Of a DNA stretch of 43,546 bases, positions 23,901-35,127 are shown in pieces. Origin of the DNA: Zopfochytrium polystomum (lineage: Eukaryota; Chytridiomycota; Chytridiomycetes; Chytridiales; Chytridiaceae); contig JAIVFJ010000420.1 of NCBI GenBank assembly GCA_025765615.1, positions 1-43,546 on the forward strand, in the 5' to 3' direction. The first letter of the stretch is position 1; every line of letters starts with the position of its first letter. The position numbers and the translations under genes are program-made. The notes below the pieces were generated by a model, which worked only from the letters and a program-made list of their open reading frames with translations, had not been told where the DNA came from and ran no database searches.

Positions 23901-24368
23901 GGAGCTGTGCGACCGCCTCCTGGAGCCAACGCCGGCGAACGCGATTCCCGACCGCCTGGCCAAGCTGCGGCCGTTCCTGTTGGGCCGGGAGCGGGGGGCG
24001 ATGGCGGCGACGGACGACCCCGATCGTGTGGAACGCGGGCAACGTGATCAACTTTGTCGACCTCGCACGGTTCGAGGCGGTTGTGGATCGCCGAGCTGGG
24101 CGCCGAGGCCGGAGCGGCCGCGTTCGCCGAGGTGAAGAAGACGTACATGTCGCGGCGGCGTCACTGGTACAGGTACGGACACCAACCGTCACGGCCACTC
24201 CAACTCGAAGCCGAGCTACTGGGCGATGGGGGTACAAGGACATGCAGCAGATGAAGGAGCAGGTCGCGGAGGGATGTGTACAAAAAGTACCTAGTGGACC
24301 ACGCGGACTGCTGCCGGGATCCCACGGCGCCGTTTTTCAGGGATGCCCAGAAGGCGGGGGCTGTGTAG
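20914..24368 (+). CDS. Large von Willebrand factor A (VWA) domain protein, several frame breaks
   Basis: The start is at MMATTAAAVAR (20914). A break in a GGG run near 20948 leads to SSVHIDAYPTHLGYLGTFDF. The VWA domain follows: VIVLDISGSMGQ carries the MIDAS DxSxS, then GGTTMAPAV and LLTVSDGEVGD. A GT-AG intron runs from about 21515 to 21609. The rest, about 900 residues, is helical and shows no second domain I can name. It passes through breaks near 22420, 23480, 23690 and several between 23830 and 24300. The C-terminus reads VKKTYMSRRRHWY, then RHGHSNSKPSYWAMG and YKDMQQMKEQV, ending at a TAG at 24366. The sequence near HGHSN and the Cys pair ADCC may bind metal. The function is unknown. 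Size and conservation of reading across breaks argue for a real conserved gene. Confidence 0.75.
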
Positions 24369-24832
24369 AATGTTGAACTGTTATTTTTTCGTTCGTTTTC
24401 GCGGGTGTGGCATATCAATATTCGATGAATGTTGAAGGTGGAATACCGAAGAATTTGCAATAAAAAAGGACATTTCAAATGGAAGCAATTTGAAGGGCTG
24501 ACGTATGGCTGTTCGTTAACCAACGTGCTTTTCCCGTAACCTGCCTTGCAGCACTCAGATCAGAGCAATTGTGATTATCCACAGGCGATGCAAAGCAAGA
24601 GACTCTTCATGTGCTGTGGGGCATTTTACTAAGATGATTTGACAAGCCACATCCCAATGTCGAAGGCCACGACACCTCCCAGTAACATCAAAAGTGAGCA
24701 TTTGAAACTATTCAACGTTCCATTTGATTAAACGATTTTTGCATCCATGATCAAAAGAAGAATGTTCTCCCAAAAAAAAAAAAAAAAAAAAAAAAAATAG
24801 CTCCATTCACCCGGTACGTAGACGGCAGTTTT
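24369..24832. other. Intergenic between convergent genes, with an A26 tract at 24772-24797
   Basis: No gene is seen. AATAAA-like sequence follows the VWA stop (CAATAAAAAAGG near 24458). The A run lies just past the CCDC25-like stop and could hide an assembly error. Confidence 0.5.
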
Positions 24833-26021
24833 TTACATAAAATCATCCTCATCAATCTGGCGGTTCGTCCGCATGTTCTCCTCTGTAAACAGGGTCTTGT
24901 AATCCCGCTGCTCGGCCAGCTTTCGCTGCTCGTCGATGCGCGCCTTCTCCTCTTGCATCTATACGAAAATTTTCGATTTGTTTCCAGCGGGGGGTTGGAA
25001 GGGTTTGCATTAGCCGACACGCTAATAAACACTCCCACCGACGGCACACATTCGAACTCGTACACTTTCCGCCCTTCCCTTTTCCCCCCACCACCCCGAC
25101 GCCTACAAACCTTTAGCTTCTCCGCTTTCCGCAGCTCCGCCCGCTTTTTCCTGTCGCGCTCAATCTTCTCCGCCGCCAGGTCGGGTTCGGCAACGACCTT
25201 GGTTTTGTTGAGCCGGTTGACGATTTCGTTTGCGACGGGCGTCGACAAATACTTTTTTCACCTTTTTTTGGTTGTGCTTGGTGCATAGTTTGTTTGTTAA
25301 TGGTTTTTCTCTCGGGTTGAAGTTGGAACGAGGCGGGGGAAGCGTGAGGTTGGAAACTTACAAAGGTGACTTGGCCCGTTTCCATGCCGGACGTTTTTTT
25401 CAGGTTGCTCCAGGGGGTGTACAGCACGGTGATGTTGTCATCTTGTTTCCTGCAGCCCATTCAAAGTTAGCAGAGAGGAACTTGAAACCGCGGGACCACC
25501 CAGCGCCCAGCGTCCAGCGACCGACAAGCGCCCAGGAAGTTGTGGGGGAGGAGGAGGGAAGGGGGGGAGCCCAATCGCCTTTGTTGTTGTTGTTTTTTCG
25601 TTCGATTCGTCTCACCCTGTTCATCGCGTTCGATACGCTACCTTCGATGCGTTCGCCTTTGTCAGCTGGGCCAAGTCGAGCAGCAGCGGCTCGGGGATGG
25701 CGTCCCAGAGCATGCCCTCGGGCATGCGGAGGTAGACGTGGGCGGAGCTGAGCTTGTCGACGTGGAACCAGACGTCCTCTTCCCAGCCGTGGGCGATCAA
25801 GTCCTCGTTTTCGAACTTGTCGCGACCCATGTAGATCGTGGCTGGCGGGTCGACGGCTGGGGGGGCAGGGGCGGGGGAGGGCCGATCGTTAGAATAGGGA
25901 GTGCGATTTGACGGTTTGTGGATGAGCTCTGGGATCGGACGGATGCGATCGCGCTGCATCCGAGGCCGATCGCATGCCGATGGACGGTGGCGGATACCTG
26001 TGCTAGTAAGTACAGGACCAT
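24833..26021 (-). CDS. CCDC25/Jlp2 homologue (NFACT-R domain)
   Basis: Exons are about 26021-25998 (MVLYL), 25856-25642, 25449-25362, 25276-25111 and 24958-24833. The NFACT-R core is clear: [46 protein letters not shown] and [14 protein letters not shown], followed by [26 protein letters not shown] and a charged helical tail ending RQIDEDDFM. This matches human CCDC25 and yeast Jlp2 throughout and gives the usual length near 210 residues. NFACT-R proteins are linked to ribosome quality control through the related Rqc2/NEMF; the role of Jlp2 is poorly known. The first exon junction does not keep phase, and a break near 25245 in an A/T-rich run separates KKVFVDA from [11 protein letters not shown]. 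Confidence 0.92.
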
Positions 26022-26599
26022 GGTTGTTGTCTGGCGTGGTCGATTTTAAACGGTAATCTTTTTGGGAGAAAAGCAGAGGATCGAGACACAGGCGAAAGGA
26101 AGCGGGGCGGCCAACTAGTGAGCCGTTCGACTGGGCTCTGGTCGCCGGCTAAAGAGAAAACCCCGTTTGTAGAACTGACTGCGGAAGAGCGCAGGCACGG
26201 CGGATCGGGCCGCGCACAGCGAAGTCAAATGCAGGAGACGGGCGACACCAACAGCGCAGGTAGGAAGTGCGAGGCAGGGTGGCGAGGTTGCACTGCAACT
26301 GTTCGTTCGGTGAATTTATTGGTTCAGGGAGACTAACTGCCAGGGGGGACCAGCCCCGACAGCTCCTTGCCAGTGCGATTCTCTTCCGGAACGGGAGTAA
26401 ATGGGGAAATGGAAGGAAAGTCATAAGCATGCTGCACAAGGCAGATCCTCTTACAAAAAAAAATTGGAAAGGAACATAACTCCTAACCAGACAACCACAG
26501 CGAACAAAACCAAAAATGCGAACAAAAAGCTCGCCGTCAGACGCATCGCGCGTTTTCACTATATTCCGCAATGAAGAAAATATCCCCCACACCACTGAT
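26022..26599. other. Intergenic
   Basis: This lies between the PDC stop and the CCDC25-like start, both minus. It should hold the promoter of the CCDC25-like gene. No gene is seen. Confidence 0.4.
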
Positions 26600-28545
26600 T
26601 TACGCGCTCGGCTCTCCGTACACCCACTTCAAGACCTCGGGAGCGTCCAAGACAGGCATAAACACCTCAACCACAGCGATGCCCTTCTTGGACGCCTCGT
26701 GCACGCTATCGACATGACCTTCGCCGCCAAGCAGCGCGTCCAACTCGGCGCGGGTCTTTGCGACCATGGCGGAGGACGTTCCAAAGCCGCCCTCCTCCAC
26801 GTCGGACTTGCCGCCGAACGCGCGCGCCAGCAGCGAGTGTCTCCAGAGCGGCATGTGGTTGTACTTCGCCTTGGCACCGTGGATCAGTCGCTCGACGGTG
26901 TACCCTTCGTTGCACACCACAAAGATGACCAGGTTGTCGAGGCCGAGCCGCAGCATCGTCGACAGCGCCTGCACCGTGAGCTGGAGCGATCCGTCGCCGA
27001 CGAACAGCACGGTGCGGCGCTGGTGGTTCGCGACGACGGGGCGGTTGCGGTGGAACAGGCGATAGGTGGTGCGCGCGCTGCAGGTAGGACGCCTCGTCCT
27101 CGGGGCCGGCGGCGCCGGCGCCCAGCTCCTTTGCGGCGAGAGCGAGCCCTTGGGCCGCGGGGACGGCGAAGCCGATCGAGCCCCAGAGCGCCGAGGTGAT
27201 GACGTCGACGCCCTTTGGAACTCGCACGACACCACGCCGAACGCTGACGTGCCCGTCTCTGCGATCACAATGTCGTCTTCGCGCAGCCATTTGCTGACCC
27301 GCGGCCACAGCCAGGCGTGAGTGATCTCGGTGTCCGAGTACTCGATCTTCTTCCCAAACGGCTTGTGCGGAACGGGGCCTGGCGTGTCGTCGAGCGGCTC
27401 AAAGGGGACGCCGCCCTCGGGGATCGACTCGGCGAGTTTGGCGAGGACGCCGTGCATTCCGAGGCCAGGGAACTGCGCAAGCTCAGCGACGACGCCGTCG
27501 GGGTTGATGTCGATGGTGCGCAGGGGCGGTCGTGGGGAACGAGAAGGCCACGGTGTTCCAGTCGTCGCGGAGGGGCCCGATGGTCAGCACGAGGTCGGAC
27601 GCCGCGACGACTTTCATGACCTCGGGGGGGGGACGCGGAGCCGAGGAAAATGCCGGCGTAGTTCTTGAGGCTCGTGTCGACGGCGCCGAGCGCCATGGGC
27701 GCGATGAAGGTCGGGAGACCCGACCGCTTGATCAGGGCCTGCGTTTCGCCCAGCGCGCGGTGGCGAATGGTGCACGCGTCGACGAGGATGATGGGGTCGC
27801 TTCGCGGCCTTGATCTGCGTCAGAATCGTGTCGACCGCGGCTTTCTCGAGCAGCGCGTCGTTGGCGGGGTGCGAGAGGTTCAAGGGGACGTTGAGGCGGC
27901 TGCTGTCGACCTTGAAGTCGACAACGTCCATGGGGATGGAAACGTACACCGGGCGAGACGTGCGGTAGCATTGGAGAATGGCTTCGTCGATCTTCTCGGC
28001 GGCGTCGTCGGCAGATTTGATTTGGTGGACCAGCGTAGTAACGCTCTTGGCCATTTCGGCAAACTTGTTGAAGTTGCCGTCACCGAAAGTGTGGTGAAGC
28101 ACGACGTGTTTCTTCTGGTGCACGGTGGTGGGAGCTCCCACAATGTGCAGGACGGGGATCATCTCCGCATATGCACCGGCGATGGCGTTTATGGCCGAGA
28201 GCTCACCCACGCCGAAAGTAGTTATCACGACGCCCATCCCCTTCAAGCGAGCGTAGCCGTCCGCAGCATAACCTTGACAAGCAACGACAAGAAAGCATCA
28301 GCTAAATGCGCTCACGCTTCATAAAACAATCCTCACCTGCATTAAGCTCGTTGGCATTTCCAACCCATTTCAAACCGTTCTCCTCCACAAAGTCCAACAA
28401 TCGCAGATTGTAATCGCCAGGGACACCGTGGATAGCCTCAACCCCGACCTGTTTCAAGCGGCGGAAGACGTACTAGAAGATCATTAGAATCGTAAAGTCA
28501 CGATCCCTTTGATTGGTATCTTACGTCTCCAACAAGAATGGACAT
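26600..28545 (-). CDS. PDC1: Pyruvate decarboxylase (thiamine diphosphate enzyme), several frame breaks
   Basis: Exon 1, 28545-28525, codes for MSILVGD. Exon 2 is 28472-28337 and exon 3 starts at 28272. The N-terminal domain has [13 protein letters not shown] and [17 protein letters not shown], the latter with the conserved Glu that activates thiamine diphosphate, then VLHIVGAP and HHTFGDGNF, where the two active-site His residues stand. The middle domain follows with [11 protein letters not shown] and [13 protein letters not shown]. The C-terminal domain has [11 protein letters not shown], the diphosphate motif [12 protein letters not shown] and [13 protein letters not shown], and ends at TAA 26600. 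The enzyme turns pyruvate into acetaldehyde and CO2 in cytosolic fermentation. At least five breaks occur, near 27795, 27625 (a G run), 27520, 27230 and 27070, yet every conserved block is present in one frame or another. The symbol is by family. Confidence 0.92.
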
Positions 28546-28629
28546 GATGGAGTGTAATCTTGGGGAATGCAGTCAGAGATGTTGTAGTGGGCTGTCGCGA
28601 CTGGAGTTGGCCATCGCGACCGGCGCTGG

Positions 28630-28641
28630 ATATATATATAT
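28630..28641 (-). promoter_or_regulatory. TATA-like element upstream of PDC
   Basis: An alternating ATATATATATAT run lies 85-96 bases upstream of the PDC start codon, a usual place for a fungal TATA box. Confidence 0.45.
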
Positions 28642-29553
28642 TGGTCCTCCGGGACTTGAGTGCTCGCGATGGCACCGAAGAAGTCAAAGACAGCAATAAG
28701 CATCATCAATCACTTCTCGATGGTTCTTGCTGATTTTTTTTTTGCTTTTCTTTTTCTTTTCTTCTTGTTTCCCCTGGTTTTGAGCTGAAAGAAAGAGTGG
28801 GGGGATGCTTGGGTCAGTCAGGCAGTGCCTGGGTACGATTGAGTGATTCCAATGGGGCACGCGCTGTGCATAATTGGCTTGACTTCGCACGTTCCCACGA
28901 CTTCCGGAAGCCCCCCCAGAAAGCGGGGGCCTGCGGCCGTTGCTGCCGGCCTTTGCCGGAAGTCGGAGTTGGTCGCCTTTACGTCCCGCTCCACGGCGGC
29001 TGGGCGTCCATCCCCTGTACTCTGAAAAATTAGAAAATCAACAATTACTGAAAAGCGTCACGGACGTCTAGACAGACAGACCGACTGCAGGCAGACAGAC
29101 AGACAGACACAAGTCAGGGACGCGATTGTTTTTCGGGGATCGAACCGCCCTCCACGAATTCATTTTTTTTTTTTTACACAACTTGCTTCCTCTCCTTATT
29201 GGGAAGGTTGCCGTTATCATCATCGCTTCAACACGCGCCGCCGAAAGTCCTGGCGCCAAGCTGTCGCACCCCCCACGCCGCTGTCTTTGATGTAAATATT
29301 TCTTTGCTGTCTTCAGTGAGCATAACTCGGTCCTCGCTCGGCCCGGAGTGTCTGAGGAGATCGATTGCAATCCCCACCGCCTGCGTGCTGGCCGTCAGTT
29401 TCCCCGACGCCAGCGGGAAGTGAGTGGGGTGAGTGCAGCGAGCGGTGAGTTTGGTTATGTAAAAGTAACCCTCGTCCTTGCGTTGTCCCATCCACAAAAA
29501 GACGAAGAGAGAAAAAAAAAAAAAAAAAAAAAAAAGGAGCAGCCCGATCCGAA
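28642..29553. other. Intergenic with simple repeats
   Basis: The stretch between divergent PDC and GST holds a CAGA tetranucleotide run at about 29089-29110, a T run near 29163 and an A26 tract at about 29511-29535 just before the GST start. Short inverted GC-rich repeats with CCGGAAG and GGGGGC lie at 28903-28970. No gene is seen. Confidence 0.5.
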
Positions 29554-30447
29554 ATGTTCCATCACAGAAACCACAAGCTCGCATGTTCCTTCAAGCTGCA
29601 ATATTTCCCGTTCCGCGGGCGTGGCGATCCTGCCCGCCTCATGCTTGTCGCTGGAGGCGGCGACCTGGGAGGACGCCACCATTCCACACACACCCGGCGA
29701 ATGGCACGCGGTGAAGTACTCGATGCCGTATGGGCAGCTGCCCGTGCTGACAGAATACGACGAAACCGGGAAAGAAGTGATGGTTGTGGCTCAGTCCAAG
29801 ACCATTGAGCGGTATTTGGCGGCGAAGCTGGGTAAGCTTGTCCGGAGGTTCCCCGTTTCTTCTTTGCACCCCACCTTCCTACTTCGCTCATTCGGCTGAC
29901 CAAATTCCCTTCAGACCTCTCCGGTACCGGCAACGACCATGACCGTGCGATACTTGACTCCCTCAGCGAGTCACTGCGTGACCTCAGCTACGCCTGGCAC
30001 GCGGCACTCCTCGAGACGGATCAGGCTACCGCCGTGCAAAAGTTTTTCGAGGCTCTGCCGGCGGTCTTGAAGTTCCAGCAGAAGCTGATCGAGAAATACG
30101 GAGAGCCCAAAGGGTTTTATTGCGGTGCAAAGGTATGCTACACTAATTTACTCTGTCCTCTCTTGAACGATCTGACGCTTTTTTTTCTAAATTCCTTCTA
30201 CCCGGAAACTTGAAACAACCTCCTCACCCCAAATCAGATCACTTACGTCGACATCCAAGCCTACGCGATCTTCTCTTGGATCGAAGACCTTGCCGCGTCC
30301 GATCTTTTAGCCGCGGCAAGCAACTGGGAAATCGCGCCTCGAGTCAAGGAGATTGTCGATTCAGCAAAGGCGCATCCCAAGCTCGCCGCTTTCGTGGATT
30401 CGCCAGAGAGGCATGTTGTTTGGGGGAAAATTGAGCCGCGCAAGTGA
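29554..30447 (+). CDS. Cytosolic glutathione S-transferase (sigma/pi-like)
   Basis: Exons are 29554-29831, 29915-30132 and 30238-30447, with correct phases. The product is about 235 residues, usual for the family, with a short N-terminal extension. The thioredoxin-like domain starts LQYFPFRGRGDPARL, where the Tyr is the expected catalytic residue. The glutathione site blocks PYGQLPVL and AQSKTIERYLA follow. The helical domain has GFYCGAKITYVDIQAYAIFSW, containing the N-capping box and structural Asp, and ends with HPKLAAFVDSPERH. One break near 29652 separates the strand LMLVA from EAATWEDATI. It should conjugate glutathione or act as a prostaglandin synthase-like GST. The true substrate is unknown. 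Confidence 0.9.
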
Positions 30448-31149
30448 GCAACCTTAAATTATCGGAGAAGGGCAGTCAGGAGGGGAAACACTGGTCGAAA
30501 TGCTGCCTCAATCGGGGGTTTTCAGTTCTTTCCTTCTATATTGCGAGTGTGTTTGAAAACACGATGGTTTCTGATTTATCCACATGTGAGGAAGTGAAAC
30601 TGCCAGGTTAAGGGGTGAAGAATTCGCTGTGGCGGTCCTCGTCCTGGCGGCCGGATCGGCCATCGTATCGAGCTGCGCGGCGGCCGCCGTCCCGTCCGCG
30701 ACGGGGCCCGGTGAGGTGGTTAGTCGGATAAGCCGAGCGCGGCCGGAAGGAGCCTTGTGCAAATGCATCAGAATGTTTCAGACCCGTGTGCGTGTGTGTG
30801 TGTGTGAGGGAGAGAAAGCAGAAACCGCGCCACTTCAGGCCATCGTGTTTTGGCATTCCTGGACGGATATCTGTCAGCATTCATTATTAAAGGTATACGC
30901 TCAGCTGGGCCAACTCGGACAGCAAAAAAACACAGAAACTCAGCAGAGCGAACGAGCCGCGAGCGCAAGGTTACGATGAAACTGGGCGCCACTGGGCAGG
31001 AAATGAGTAGTCGTCTCGCCCTGGGAGCTGACGAGGCGGCTAAATGGAAAACCCGTCAGAACTGCACCGATAATGACGGACTGGGGTTTGCGAAAAGTAA
31101 AAGACAAAAGCAGAGATCGGGGCAAGACAAGAACAATACCTCACAACAC
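30448..31149. other. Intergenic with a GT microsatellite
   Basis: A GTGTGCGTGTGTGTGTGTGTG run lies at about 30785-30805. An open frame over 30850-31311 continues into the copine start, but no further support for coding is seen upstream of 31150. Confidence 0.4.
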
Positions 31150-33834
<2,685 letters not shown>

Positions 33835-34025
33835 GGTGGTCGAGTGGTGAGAACTGAAATCTCGGATCGCGTAGAACGCGAGAGCGCCAGTTCGAAACCC
33901 GCCCCATTCCGGTCGACTGCACGGGTCAGTCATTGGTGGCCGCTCCGCGGAGCGAGCGGGTTGGTTCTGCCTCGGCGCAAAAATCATCTTACCAGAACGG
34001 TAAGGTGATTGTCGGCTGGCAAGCC
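33835..34025 (+). mobile_element. tRNA-Ser-derived SINE-like element, copy 1
   Basis: The head reads like a tRNA-Ser: an A-box GGTCGAGTGGT at 33838, an anticodon arm GAGA-ACTGAAA-TCTC with anticodon TGA, a variable-arm hairpin CGCG-TAGAA-CGCG, and a B-box-like GTTCGAAACCC near 33890. The D arm is shortened by about ten bases and the T stem does not pair, so it is not a working tRNA. The unrelated body that follows carries a palindrome CGCTCCGCGGAGCG and a strong hairpin, ATCATCTTACC-AGAAC-GGTAAGGTGAT, at 33983-34009. Confidence 0.5.
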
Positions 34026-34108
34026 TGCTGAGTTGGAGAGGTACACCCCTGCCCCGCACTTTTCTTTGCCTTTGCTCTACTTTTTTTACATTCTATTTAG
34101 GCTTATTA

Positions 34109-34350
34109 GTCGAGTGGTGAGATGCCTGTTTCCCTTGCCGGTCAGCTCAGTTTGTGGGGCGGTTCGGCGGGTGAGCGGACCGGTCCTTCCGATAGAACAA
34201 CGTCCGGTCGGAATGCCCCTGATCTTTTTGTGTTGCCTGCTTTGCTTGTGAATCTTCGACCGGATTGTTGTCCAACATTGAGGGGGGGGTGGGCTCAAGC
34301 AGCGTTGAGTTGCGGCGCAAAAGGGGTGAATAGTCGCTGGTGGGGCAGGG
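34109..34350 (+). mobile_element. tRNA-Ser-derived SINE-like element, copy 2 (diverged)
   Basis: It begins with the same 14-mer GTCGAGTGGTGAGA as copy 1 and has a B-box-like GCGGTTCGGCGGG near 34160. Further on it shares the GGCGCAAAA block and a following GTGAATAGTCG that resembles GTGATTGTCG of copy 1. The rest has diverged. Confidence 0.4.
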
Positions 34351-35127
34351 CCATAAGCTTTCCCCGTGTTTTCCACCTCTCTTTCCTCCCGGTCGTCAAC
34401 ATCGCCCACACCAGAATAGTGGTTGTCGGAAAAGCGACGAGAAAGTGCGAACAGAACAAAAGAAGAAAAAAAAAAAAAAAAGGCCAAAAAAAAAGGGGGA
34501 AGGCGATCATCTTTTGATGTACTGTATGAAAGTAAAACGAAGGGCAAAAGAAGGGGGGCAGAGGAGGGGAAAGAAGGAAAGTAAAACGAAAAAACACAAC
34601 GATGCAACGCAACAGCCTCCCGCTCGCAAAGAAAGGAGCAGCTCAGGATTACGGAAAAAAAAAAAAAAAAAAAAAAAAGGGAGCGCGTAGATGATGGAAA
34701 CGAGACGGGAAGGGCGGATCGAGAACTAAGATAGAAAGCTTAAGGGGCTGTGAGAACGGGAAAGGAGAAAGCCTTTCGGTTTCACAAGCCCCCTCGGTCC
34801 TGCGCAAAAAAATGTTCAGGCATAGTTGGAGAGCTGATGCAGATGGTTTTAAAGCGGTTGTGCTTTTTTGGAGGCGCGGGCTTCAGAACCAAAAAAAAAA
34901 TCCTTTTTTCTTTTCTTTTGAAGGAGGAAGGGGAAAGGTTTTGTCTAACCGATAAACAGGGAGAAAAGGGAGCAGAGGGGGAAAAATGGGAAATTTCACA
35001 CGCAATCAAAGTCCCCACGATTCGGAAACAAAGGCCGAAGGTGTTGGGTTTTGAGGTGAGTTGTATACTTCGATTTTTTTAGGTTTTCTTCTTTCTTGCC
35101 TCTTCTAACCGTTAGGTTCGCGCTTGA
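34351..35127. other. Intergenic, A-rich
   Basis: A runs lie at about 34467-34483, 34487-34495 and 34655-34678. No gene is seen. The nearby A tracts could be tails of retrotransposed elements, but no target-site duplication was found by eye. Confidence 0.4.

Noticed and set aside
29134..29147. B-box-like GGTTCGATCCCC on the minus strand
   Set aside because: The T stem does not pair and no A-box lies at the right distance, so a chance match is likely.
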